A stretch of 41,741 nucleotides of DNA from an uncultured Bacteroidota bacterium (lineage in GTDB: Bacteria; Bacteroidota; Rhodothermia; Rhodothermales; Salinibacteraceae): NCBI GenBank assembly GCA_913056185.1, contig CAJXLV010000033.1, positions 1 to 41,741 on the forward strand, given 5' to 3'. Positions 9,850-16,909 of the stretch are shown piece after piece. Position numbers and translations under genes: made by a program. Within the stretch, counting starts at the first letter, position 1, and each line of letters opens with the position of its first letter. Below the pieces are notes generated by a model. It searched no databases. It saw only the letters and a program-made list of their open reading frames with translations, and was not told where the DNA came from.

Positions 9850-10743
9850 TTAGGCAGGCCCTGCCACCTGCTCAACGGCCTGCAGGACGTCCTCGGGCGC
9901 CCAGTCGTTGCCCCGCCAGAAACGCCGCACGCGCCCCTCCGGCCCGATCAAAGCCGTGGTGAGGTTGTGGGTGATTTCGTCGCTGCCGGCCTGCTGCGTA
10001 TAGACGCCGAACAGCTCCGTGGCGCGCTGCACCTGCGTCGAGTCGCCCGTTGCGAACGTCCAGGTGTCGAGGCGATCGGTGTAGCGCGCAGCGTACTCTC
10101 GGAGGACCTTGGGGGTGTCGTAGGCGGGATCGAAGCTAATTGACAGCAGCTGCACGTCTTGCCCATACCGCTCGCGAAGGTCCGGCTGCAGCGCCGCGAA
10201 ATGCTTCGACATCAGCGGGCAGTAGGTAGGCAGCGGGCAGCGGGTGTAGATGAACGTGAGGACGAGGGGCTGTCCGCGGTAGTCGCCGATTCGGACCGCG
10301 GCCCCGGCCTGATTCGTGAGCGTGAGGTCGGCGGGCACCCGATCGCCGCGCTGCAGCAGTGGAGCGCCGCCCCCGTCCGCCGATTGGATCGGGGTGGTGG
10401 TCCGGGCGGGGTGGCGGGCCACCGCCGTATCGGGCAGTTCGCGGAGCGCGATAATGCTGACGCTGTCGTCGGAGACAGCCATGCGGAACTGAATCGCGTC
10501 GTCCGGGGCCAGCGTCGTCGTCATGCTGGAGTCCGCCACCGGCAGGGGCATAATCATCGGCGGCATGTAGCCCGGAATCTTCTCGTGCTCCACCACGAGG
10601 GTGCGCCCCCCGTCCTGGATGCCGGCCACGCGTCCGTTGACCGTGTACGTCTGCGTGCCGAAGAGGTAGAGGAGCAGGGCGCCGGCGGCGAGGAGGAACG
10701 CGAGGAAGCCCCCGCCGAGGACAGCGAGTCGGTGGTTGCGCAT
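9850..10743 (-). CDS. CusF-like/SCO1-SenC fusion copper protein
   Basis: Membrane-anchored periplasmic copper protein of 297 residues. One N-terminal helix (~6-29) is followed by a CusF-like domain with H53, M60, M63 and M65 (HEKIPGYMPPMIM). Then comes a thioredoxin-fold SCO domain (~135-295). Its cysteines are C169 and C175 in CPLPTYCP, a CX5C spacing instead of the classical CX3C, and the conserved histidine is H259 (EITHNL). SCO proteins deliver copper to the CuA centre of cytochrome oxidase or act as thiol reductases. I used ATG at 10743; the longer frame would begin with TTG. The gene begins 18 bp after htpX and is probably co-transcribed with it. The metal ATPase lies downstream, but the operator between them suggests separate control. 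Confidence 0.9.
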   Translation of the reverse strand: MRNHRLAVLGGGFLAFLLAAGALLLYLFGTQTYTVNGRVAGIQDGGRTLVVEHEKIPGYMPPMIMPLPVADSSMTTTLAPDDAIQFRMAVSDDSVSIIALRELPDTAVARHPARTTTPIQSADGGGAPLLQRGDRVPADLTLTNQAGAAVRIGDYRGQPLVLTFIYTRCPLPTYCPLMSKHFAALQPDLRERYGQDVQLLSISFDPAYDTPKVLREYAARYTDRLDTWTFATGDSTQVQRATELFGVYTQQAGSDEITHNLTTALIGPEGRVRRFWRGNDWAPEDVLQAVEQVAGPA

Positions 10744-10761
10744 GGGAGGCGAAAGCAATGA

Positions 10762-11586
10762 TTAGGCGCGGCCGGCCATGTCTTCGAGGCGGGCGATGCG
10801 CTCCTCCGTGGGCGGATGGGTGGAGAAGAGCCGCTTCAGTCCGCTCAGGCCACCACTAAACGGGTTCACAATGAACATGTGGGAAGTGGCCTGGTTCGCA
10901 GGCATGGACTGGTGTTGGGCGGCGCGCTCCATGCTGCGGAGGGCGCTGGCGAGGCCCAGCGGATTCTTCGCAATCTCCGCCCCGTCGCGGTCCGCGGCGT
11001 ACTCGCGGCTGCGCGAGATGGCCATCTGAATGAGCATGGCCGCCATGGGGGCGAGGATCATCATGAGGAGCGACGTGACGAAGCCCTGGTCGCGGTCGAA
11101 GAAGATGCCGAACCGGGCCAGCAGCGTAATCGCCGCCGCCAGCGTGGCCGCCACGGTGGACGTGAGCATGTCGCGGTTTTTGATGTGCGCCAGTTCGTGG
11201 GCGATGACGCCCGCCAGCTCGTCCCGGTCCAGCGCCCGCATGATGCCCTCCGTCACCGCCACCACGGCATTGTCGGGGTTGCGGCCGGTGGCAAAGGCGT
11301 TGGGCTGGTCCTGCGGGATGATGCAGACCTCCGGCATCGGCAGGTCGGCCCGTTGGCGCAGGCGATCGACGAGGTCGTAGAGCTCCGGCGCTTCGGCACG
11401 GCTGACCTCTTCGGCCCCGTACATGCGCAGCACGATGGAGCTGCTGTACCAGTAGCTGACGCCGTTCATCCCCACGGCGATGAGGAAGGCGAGCATCATG
11501 CCGCCCGTGCCCCCGAGCGCCTGCCCGATGAGGGCAAAGAGCACGAGCATGACCGCCATGAGCGCGGTGGTGCGAAAGGTGTTCAT
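10762..11586 (-). CDS. htpX: HtpX-like M48 zinc metalloprotease
   Basis: Inner-membrane protease for quality control of membrane proteins, 274 residues. Two N-terminal helices (~7-22 and ~28-45) precede the catalytic domain. The zinc site is HELAH at 130-134, with E195 in SREYAADRDG as third ligand, and two further hydrophobic segments (~143-160, ~172-190) interrupt it as in HtpX. ATG at 11586 gives the usual MNTFRT-type start directly before the first helix; the in-frame extension to 11763 is non-coding in character. The size matches the family (~280-290 aa). Confidence 0.95.
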   Translation of the reverse strand: MNTFRTTALMAVMLVLFALIGQALGGTGGMMLAFLIAVGMNGVSYWYSSSIVLRMYGAEEVSRAEAPELYDLVDRLRQRADLPMPEVCIIPQDQPNAFATGRNPDNAVVAVTEGIMRALDRDELAGVIAHELAHIKNRDMLTSTVAATLAAAITLLARFGIFFDRDQGFVTSLLMMILAPMAAMLIQMAISRSREYAADRDGAEIAKNPLGLASALRSMERAAQHQSMPANQATSHMFIVNPFSGGLSGLKRLFSTHPPTEERIARLEDMAGRA

Positions 11587-11713
11587 GGGTGGAATCGGGT
11601 GTCGGACCGTGGAATGCGAACCAAAATTCGTAGCGTCATACGTGCAAGAGATGTGCCGCGGTCCCTCCGCCTGACGGGGTGTCAGACTTTTTCCAAAGTG
11701 ATGCGGGGGGACT

Positions 11714-11785
11714 GATGCGTGATTCGTGAACCGTGAGGACCCCGCGCAAGAGAGGCGCCTCACGCACTACGATTCACGTTCCACG
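11714..11785. repeat. Heptad inverted-repeat locus 1
   Basis: Forward 7-bp-period units gatgcgt, gattcgt, gaaccgt (11714-11734) are followed after a short loop by reverse units cctcacg, cactacg, attcacg, ttccacg (11758-11785). The arms are partly complementary, giving a hairpin in the spacer between the CPBP and htpX genes. Confidence 0.8.
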
Positions 11786-11834
11786 AGCGGATTGGCTACA
11801 CGTTGGGGGCTCTCCCTCGTTCTGGAACGTCCCG

Positions 11835-12563
11835 CTACCCAAACATCCCCGTCACCACCATCACGTCGTAGAGCGCGTGCGTCCACGCGGCGACCCCAAA
11901 GCCACGCCCCAGGAAGAGCGCGTTGAGGGCGAGGCCGAAGAGGAAGCGGAAGGTAAACGAGGGGAGCGCAAACGGATCGCCGAGCGGCCCCACGTAATGC
12001 GCGCCGCTAAACAGCACCGCCCCCGCCAGCGCAGCGAGGAGATACGCCTGCGTGGGGGACGTCATCAGCCCCCGGAACAGAAGCGCCAGCCCGCCCACGA
12101 GCAGCACGCGGAAGACCAGTTCCTCGTAGAGCCCGGCCCCGATGGACAGGGCGAGCTGCGTCCACAGCGCCCCCTCGGGCGGCGGCACCGCGGCAAACAG
12201 CAGCCCCACGGCCGACGAAACAAGAATGGCCACGCCCACGGCGTACACGGCACTCTCCCCCACGAGGCCTACGAAGTAACGACTTCGCAGCGGAATGCTA
12301 CGGTGCCGATCCAGCAGGTATGCGGCGAGTCCCCCGCCCGCCACGAGGAGTGCGAGGCCGATCCCGCCGGACGCCCCCGTCATTGTCAGCAGGTCCTTGA
12401 TCCACACCCCCGCGCCCACCCGCACCGGCCGCGTGGCATCGAGGTTGACGAGCACGATCATCGTCTCGTACAGCACGAAAAGCGGCAGGGCGCTCCAGAA
12501 GCCGTAGGTCGCCGAGCGCGTGGCCCGGTGGTAGGCGTGCCAGCCGGTTTCGGGACGAGGCAT
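11835..12563 (-). CDS. CPBP-family (CAAX-like) intramembrane metalloprotease
   Basis: Predicted 242-residue polytopic membrane protein. It has the three ABI/CPBP motifs: E147-E148-x3-R152 (YEELVFR), H189 in FSGAHY, and H229 in WTHALYD, all in hydrophobic surroundings. About seven transmembrane segments can be drawn. Family members include prenyl-protein proteases and bacteriocin-immunity proteins; the substrate here is unknown. Start chosen at ATG 12563 (MPRPETGWHAYHRA) instead of the upstream GTG at 12608, which adds a Ser-rich stretch without family resemblance. No bacteriocin gene is nearby. Confidence 0.85.
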   Translation of the reverse strand: MPRPETGWHAYHRATRSATYGFWSALPLFVLYETMIVLVNLDATRPVRVGAGVWIKDLLTMTGASGGIGLALLVAGGGLAAYLLDRHRSIPLRSRYFVGLVGESAVYAVGVAILVSSAVGLLFAAVPPPEGALWTQLALSIGAGLYEELVFRVLLVGGLALLFRGLMTSPTQAYLLAALAGAVLFSGAHYVGPLGDPFALPSFTFRFLFGLALNALFLGRGFGVAAWTHALYDVMVVTGMFG

Positions 12564-12613
12564 GGACGACAGGGGAGACGAGAAAGATAGGCCGAGGTCG
12601 CGAGGCACAACGC

Positions 12614-12726
12614 GTGATGCGTGAAGAGTGATGCGTAACTTGGTCCCTCACGCCGCGGATCACGCCTCACGTGTCACGCCTCACGTGTCACTCCTCACAA
12701 GTCGCACCTCACGTGTCACGCCTCAT
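12614..12726. repeat. Heptad inverted-repeat locus 2 (largest)
   Basis: Three forward heptads (gtgatgc, gtgaaga, gtgatgc; 12614-12634) are followed by ten reverse heptads at 12657-12726 (ggatcac, gcctcac, gtgtcac, gcctcac, gtgtcac, tcctcac, aagtcgc, acctcac, gtgtcac, gcctcat). The last heptad contains the stop codon (TGA on the minus strand, 12723-12725) of the LysM/RlpA-like gene. Confidence 0.9.
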
Positions 12727-13769
12727 TCCGGCCGTCCCTCCAGCCAAACGAGTCGCAGCGCCACCGTCGGCGTCGTGTCGGGGTCGATGCCAAGTTGCTC
12801 GGCCACGGCCGCCGACACGTCCAGCAGCACGCCCTCGTCGAGCGGGCCGCGGTCGATGACGCGGGCGAAGGTGTGGCGGTCGGCGTCGGGGCGCGAGAGA
12901 AGCAGGACGGTGCCGTAGGGGAGCGACGGGTGACTCACCACGAGGGCCTCGGGGTCGTACGGCGCGCCGCTCGTCGTGAGACGGCCCGCAAAGGCGTCGG
13001 GATAGACGGCCACGGCGCCGGTCGAGTCCGGTGCGGCCCAGTCGCCGGGCGGGGGCACGGTGGGGGCCTCTCGGCCCGGGAGGCGGAGGCGCTGGCCCGG
13101 CTGCACCGTGGTCGTGTCGAGGGCATTGGCAGCGCGCAGCGCCCGCACGCTCACGCCGTACTGCCCCGCGATGCTGTAGAGGGTTTCGTCGGGCTGCACG
13201 GTGTGGCCCGGCGGGGCAAAGCGCCGGGGCAGGCGGAGGGTCTGCCCGGGCGAGACCGAGGGGATGCTGTCGTTCAGGGCGTAGAGCGTATCGGCGGGGG
13301 TGCCGAGGCGCAGGGCGAGGTGTACAAACGAGTCGCCCGCCTCTGCCGTGTATCGGCCGTAGAGGGGCGGCGGGCCGGTGGGAACCGGGGGAGTCGTGGC
13401 GGTATCTGCCGTGGCGGGGGCATCTGTTGCGGCGGGCTCCATCGTGGTGGTGTCCGCCGTTGTCGTGTCTGTCGAGACAGTGTCTGGCGCGGCAGCGGTG
13501 GCGTCGTCCGCCTCGCCTGCGGCGTCCGCCGGGCGCTCTGCCTGCGGCGGGCGCACCCGAAGCGCCTGCCCCCTCTGAATGGCCGTTCCCTCCAGATCAT
13601 TCCACCGCTGCAGGGCCGTCACCGACACCCCAAACCGCTGCGCGATGCTGTACAGCGTGTCGCCGGACTGCACCGTGTACACGGAGTCGGCGGGCGCCTG
13701 CTGGGCCGCGCTGGGGCGCGGAAGGGCGGCCGTCGCGAGCACGACGAAAAGGAAGATCGCGGTGCGCAT
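12723..13769 (-). CDS. Secreted triple-LysM protein with RlpA-like double-psi beta-barrel
   Basis: 348-residue exported cell-wall protein. The signal peptide is MRTAIFLFVVLATAAL... with a probable cut near SAAQ. Three LysM modules recognise peptidoglycan glycans: YTVQSGDTLYSIAQRFGVS, YTAEAGDSFVHLALRLG and HTVQPDETLYSIAGQYGVS. A Thr/Asp/Ala-rich linker separates the first from the second. The last ~100 residues (AGRLTTSGAPYDP ... YGTVLLLSR ... RVIDRGP ... LDVSAAVAEQLG) match an RlpA-type double-psi barrel, which in some proteins cleaves denuded glycan strands. ATG 13769 is preferred; a GTG at 13805 would overlap the upstream TPR gene by 4 nt. The stop codon lies inside the heptad repeat. Confidence 0.88.
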   Translation of the reverse strand: MRTAIFLFVVLATAALPRPSAAQQAPADSVYTVQSGDTLYSIAQRFGVSVTALQRWNDLEGTAIQRGQALRVRPPQAERPADAAGEADDATAAAPDTVSTDTTTADTTTMEPAATDAPATADTATTPPVPTGPPPLYGRYTAEAGDSFVHLALRLGTPADTLYALNDSIPSVSPGQTLRLPRRFAPPGHTVQPDETLYSIAGQYGVSVRALRAANALDTTTVQPGQRLRLPGREAPTVPPPGDWAAPDSTGAVAVYPDAFAGRLTTSGAPYDPEALVVSHPSLPYGTVLLLSRPDADRHTFARVIDRGPLDEGVLLDVSAAVAEQLGIDPDTTPTVALRLVWLEGRPE

Positions 13770-13801
13770 GGCGCCATCGGAACGATCACGAAACTCCACG
13801 A

Positions 13802-14131
13802 TCACGAAAATCCAACACCTTCGGCCTTCAGCTTCGCGTCCTGGAGCTCCGAGAGCGCCTTCTGCTCTCGCTGCTCCCGGGCCACGTCAATGCCCTGGGC
13901 GTACGTCTCGATTGCAGCGTCGGTGCGATCGAGCCGCTCGTAGAGCTTGCCGAGGTGGTAGTACGTGCCCACATAGTCGGGATCTGTTTCCACCAGCTCC
14001 TCAAACAGCGCCAGCGCCCGGTCCGTGTGGTCGTGCTTCAGGTGCTCCTGCGCGAGGGCGTACCGCGTAAATGCATCGTCCGGGTCGTCCGCATAGAAGG
14101 ATTTGAGCTGCTCCAGTCGGTCGGTGCTCAT
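13802..14131 (-). CDS. Small TPR protein
   Basis: 109-residue, strongly acidic, soluble protein made almost entirely of tetratricopeptide repeats. Units are visible at ~18-51 (DAFTRYALAQEHLKHDHTDR...) and ~52-85 (YVGTYYHLGKLYERLDRTDAAIETYAQ), with a helical tail. TPRs mediate protein-protein contacts; the partner is not visible. It sits 32 bp upstream of the LysM/RlpA-like gene and is probably co-transcribed with it. Confidence 0.85.
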   Translation of the reverse strand: MSTDRLEQLKSFYADDPDDAFTRYALAQEHLKHDHTDRALALFEELVETDPDYVGTYYHLGKLYERLDRTDAAIETYAQGIDVAREQREQKALSELQDAKLKAEGVGFS

Positions 14132-14200
14132 GGGTCAAGACGGTCAGATTGAGTGTGCCCGATGTCGGATCCTCTATTGAAGTGCGGCAAGAAAGACGAC

Positions 14201-14283
14201 GTGATGCGTGAACACGTGATGCGCGAGAGGTGTCTCTGACGAGTCCATGTGCTGCGTTTCACGGATCACGCCTCATTTCTCAC
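14201..14283. repeat. Heptad inverted-repeat locus 3
   Basis: Forward heptads gtgatgc, gtgaaca and a 1-bp-shifted gtgatgc (14201-14222) are followed by reverse heptads gtttcac, ggatcac, gcctcat, ttctcac ending at 14283. The final heptad contains the TPM gene's TGA stop (14280-14282). Confidence 0.85.
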
Positions 14284-15137
14284 CACGACCCGCCGGCTCC
14301 GCCCCCGCCAAAGCTGCCGCCGCCAAAGCCGCCGAAGCCTCCACCGCCCATTCCCCCGCCGCCCCCGACTCCGCCCGATCCTCCACCCCCACCGCCCCAG
14401 ATGATGATCGGGAGGTCGCCGTGCTGCCGCTTCGTCTTTTTGCTGCCCGTCTTCGGGCCCTGGCCCCGCCTCCAGAACGCACTGCCCACGAAGTACAACA
14501 GAATCAGAACGATGTAGATGAGGGTGGTGGAGATGCCATCGTCGGACGAGGCGGCCGGGGCCTCCTCCGCGGCCGTGTACTCTCCCAGGGTGGCCTGGAT
14601 GATGGCGTCGGTGCCGCGGTCGAGTCCGGCATAGAACTGCCCCTGCCGGAAGGCGGGCGTCATGACACGCTCCACGATGCGGTTGGCGATGGCGTCAGGG
14701 AGGGCGCCCTCCACGCCGTACCCCGTGGCGATGAACATCTTGCGGTCGTCCCGCGAAACGAGCACCACCACGCCGTTGTCCTTGCCCTCCTGTCCCACGC
14801 CCCAGGCCCGCCCCAGCGAGATGGCGTAGTCGTCGACCGGGGCGCCGCCGAGAGACCGGAGCGTGACCACCACGACGGCGGTCGAGGAGGTGTCTTCGTA
14901 GGCGGCCAGCTTGCGGGCCAGCGCGCGCTCCTCCCCGCCCGAGAGCAGGTCGCCCTGGTCAAGCACCGGGCCGCTCGGCTTCGGCGGAAACTCGTAGCGC
15001 TGCCCCACGGCCGACGACGCCCAGACGGACACACAAAGCCCGACCGCGGCGAGAAGAAGCAGAATGAAGCGGGGACGAAACGGCACGGGCCGACGCAGAC
15101 CGGAAAAGAGAGTGCGAATGGAGGAAGACGGCAACAC
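14280..15137 (-). CDS. TPM-domain (YgcG/Psb32-like) membrane protein
   Basis: An exported protein with an N-terminal signal, a TPM domain and a C-terminal anchor. The TPM core runs ~55-190 (VLDQGDLLSGGEE ... TAVVVVTLRSL ... GVGQEGKDNGVVVLVS ... FIATGYGVEGALPD). A helix at ~205-222 (STTLIYIVLILLYFVGSAF) is followed by a basic stretch and a Gly-rich tail ending GGGGAGGSW, as is typical of YgcG. The function is not settled; such proteins are usually encoded beside LemA, as here. The start is uncertain: GTG 15137 gives 285 aa, but GTG 15086 (MPFRPRFILLLLAAVG) would make a cleaner signal peptide. Confidence 0.85.
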   Translation of the reverse strand: MLPSSSIRTLFSGLRRPVPFRPRFILLLLAAVGLCVSVWASSAVGQRYEFPPKPSGPVLDQGDLLSGGEERALARKLAAYEDTSSTAVVVVTLRSLGGAPVDDYAISLGRAWGVGQEGKDNGVVVLVSRDDRKMFIATGYGVEGALPDAIANRIVERVMTPAFRQGQFYAGLDRGTDAIIQATLGEYTAAEEAPAASSDDGISTTLIYIVLILLYFVGSAFWRRGQGPKTGSKKTKRQHGDLPIIIWGGGGGGSGGVGGGGGMGGGGFGGFGGGSFGGGGAGGSW

Positions 15138-15188
15138 GACACGACGGAATGCATGACTCAGCTGTCGACCCTCCTCCTGCGCCCTTAC

Positions 15189-15230
15189 GCTTCACGCATC
15201 ACGCTTCACGCACTACGCTTCACGCATCAC
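15189..15230. repeat. Heptad repeat locus 4 (single arm, six units)
   Basis: Six clean 7-bp units: gcttcac, gcatcac, gcttcac, gcactac, gcttcac, gcatcac. No forward arm is seen. The array supplies the TGA stop of lemA (15227-15229), and its continuation (tcactgc) encodes the last Ser-Glu of LemA. Confidence 0.9.
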
Positions 15231-15832
15231 TCACTGCCAAAGTTCACATCGGGGGCCTGCTCGGCTCCCTGCTCCGCCTCGAACGACGCCTTCTGGTCAA
15301 AGCCCATGAGGCTGGCAAAGAGCACCGTGGGAAACGAGCGCACCTGGGTGTTGTACTGGCGCACGGCGTTGTTGTAGTCGCGCCGCGCCACCGTAATGCG
15401 GTTTTCGGTGCCCTCCAGCTGTGCCTGTAGGTCGCTAAACGACTGCGTCGCCTGCAGTTGCGGATAGTTCTCGGAGACAGCCAGCAGCCGCCCCAGCGAC
15501 TGGCCGAGGGCCGACTGCGCCTGCTGGTATTGCTGCAGCTGCTGGGGATTTTCGAGGCCCTCGGGGGTAACCTGAATGGACGTCGCCTTGGCCCGCGCCT
15601 CCGTGACGGCCGTGAGGGTCTCCTGCTCAAAATCGGCGGCCCCCTTCACCGTCTCTACGAGGTTCGGGATGAGGTCGGCCCGCCGCTGGTACGTGGCCTG
15701 CACATTGGCCCAGGCCTGCTGCACCTGCTCGTCGCCCTGAACGAGGCTGTTGTACGAACTCGTGGCTCCGCAGCCAACGACGCCCAGGACGAGCGCAAGA
15801 ACGACGAGGGTGATGGCACCTTTGCTTCGCAT
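15227..15832 (-). CDS. lemA: LemA-family lipoprotein
   Basis: 201-residue LemA protein. N-terminal signal MRSKGAITLVVLALVLG leads to a lipobox VVGCG, so it is probably lipid-anchored, whereas many LemA proteins have a plain transmembrane helix. The coiled-coil-rich core includes QVQQAWANVQATYQRRADLIPNLV and AVRQYNTQVRSFPTVLFASL, both strongly conserved in the family. LemA is a helical membrane-associated protein of unknown biochemical role. It lies upstream of the TPM gene on the same strand. ATG 15832 is chosen because it places the signal peptide at the N-terminus. Confidence 0.93.
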   Translation of the reverse strand: MRSKGAITLVVLALVLGVVGCGATSSYNSLVQGDEQVQQAWANVQATYQRRADLIPNLVETVKGAADFEQETLTAVTEARAKATSIQVTPEGLENPQQLQQYQQAQSALGQSLGRLLAVSENYPQLQATQSFSDLQAQLEGTENRITVARRDYNNAVRQYNTQVRSFPTVLFASLMGFDQKASFEAEQGAEQAPDVNFGSE

Positions 15833-15939
15833 GAGCGCAGAGTCGGGGTTGGGAGGGTCGGACGTCGAATGCCTTGAGGGGCAGTCTCGGTTCGCCCTAC
15901 GGCTGAGGCCTTCGGGAGTTGCGGGGAGGGGTCTCGCTC

Positions 15940-15971
15940 GGGAAGCGTGGAGACACGGAGGCGTAGAGGCT
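15940..15971. repeat. 8-bp-period repeat upstream of lemA
   Basis: Four octads: gggaagcg, tggagaca, cggaggcg, tagaggct. The pattern resembles the octads between zwf and gnd at 31338-31430. Only one arm is present. Confidence 0.6.
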
Positions 15972-16012
15972 CTCACGTTGCCCTCCTCGGTGGCGGCGCA
16001 GGACTTGAGGTC

Positions 16013-16516
16013 TCACTCGAATTCGACGATGAGGTGCACGTGCTCCTCGGCCCAGTCCACGTGGCTCTGTTTGTGAAGGGCGAGCACTACCACGCCGTCG
16101 TACGCCAGCACGCGGTCGAAGAAATACTCGGCCGTCGTGGGCAAGGCGCGCGCGTCCTCGTCGGGCGTGTCGGGGTGGGTATGGGCAAAGACCGCGTCCG
16201 CGGCGTCGAAGTAGAGCAGGGCCGACTCCTCCGCGGCGTGGTCGAAGGCTTTTCGCAGGGCATTTTGGGTTCGCATGCGTCGCTCGGCCAGCAGCGACGG
16301 CACCTGAAACTGGTGGACGTTGGCGGTGGTGTGGCGGGTGAGCGTGGCCAGGGCGTGCTGCCGGGCCGCACGGGTGCCGCCGTGGAACACAAGACACGGC
16401 CCCTCCGCCGGGGCCGCATCCGCCAGTCGTGTACGGAGCGCCGCTCGGAAGGCAGTCGTGCCGTACTGTACCGAGGAGGCCCCACCCGCCTCGAAAGATG
16501 AAGAGGAATCGGCCAT
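16013..16516 (-). CDS. Degenerate AAA-ATPase-like protein (pseudo-ATPase)
   Basis: 167-residue, acidic, soluble protein. The order of elements matches the C-terminal AAA module of the CDC48-like family in which the sequence ...FGKRSEVRD...YLLQRMEAYRGLAILATN...LRRLRFVVEF is typical. Here the Walker A position reads GGTRAARQ (no GKT/S), Walker B reads LLYFDAADAVF (no catalytic Glu), the line AEYFFDRVLAYDGVVVLALH replaces sensor 1, and HVHLIVEFE closes without the arginines. All nucleotide-handling residues therefore look lost while the fold-determining hydrophobic pattern remains. A regulatory or structural role is inferred. ATG 16516 is used; the extension to 16534 adds only six residues. Confidence 0.6.
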   Translation of the reverse strand: MADSSSSFEAGGASSVQYGTTAFRAALRTRLADAAPAEGPCLVFHGGTRAARQHALATLTRHTTANVHQFQVPSLLAERRMRTQNALRKAFDHAAEESALLYFDAADAVFAHTHPDTPDEDARALPTTAEYFFDRVLAYDGVVVLALHKQSHVDWAEEHVHLIVEFE

Positions 16517-16625
16517 GGCACTGACGGGCGACACACAAAAGAGTTGGGCCGCTCTTAACGTATTGAGTCGGGAACGACGACAAACCGACAGGGCCTGCTT
16601 CCCGTCGGCTGGAGCTGTGGCTTCC

Positions 16626-16655
16626 CCCTCACCTCTCGTGCCCTCACCTCTCGTG
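16626..16655. repeat. 15-bp tandem duplication (2 exact copies)
   Basis: ccctcacctctcgtg at 16626-16640 is repeated exactly at 16641-16655. Confidence 0.9.
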
Positions 16656-16716
16656 TAGCTCGCGGAGCAGACAGAAGACCAACAGCCCGACAGATCCAGG
16701 GCAGTCTGTGAGAACG

Positions 16717-16754
16717 CGAAACATCTTTCGGCTTCAGCCGGGGGAAGAAGTCAA
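16717..16754 (+). mobile_element. Solo IS200/IS605-like right-end relic (plus orientation)
   Basis: A CGGCT-TC-AGCCG stem (16729-16740) is followed by ggggaagaagtcaa. The end (gccgggggaagaagtcaa) matches, with one extra A, the sequences at 35745-35761 and 41643-41659 on the other strand. A hairpin followed by a GTCAA-type edge is the usual form of IS200/IS605 tnpB-side ends. No transposase is adjacent. Family assignment is inferred from form. Confidence 0.4.
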
Positions 16755-16909
16755 GTATTCCGAGAAATATTTGTTTCCCGGTCGAAGCGTATGGTTGGGG
16801 ACGCGAATCGGGAGCGAGGGAGAGCCGCGGTCTCCCCCGTCGCTGCGCCCTTTGGCCCTGCCCGTGTGCCCCTGTGCGCCGGCCGCCCTGCCGGCTGTCC
16901 CTTCCCGAG

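Larger units (their letters stand above)
16517..16909. other. Intergenic interval between ppc and the pseudo-ATPase gene
   Basis: No gene is seen. It carries a 15-bp tandem duplication, a solo IS200/IS605-like right end (both listed) and an AT-rich patch at ~16755-16782 that could hold the promoter of the downstream minus-strand gene. Confidence 0.5.
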
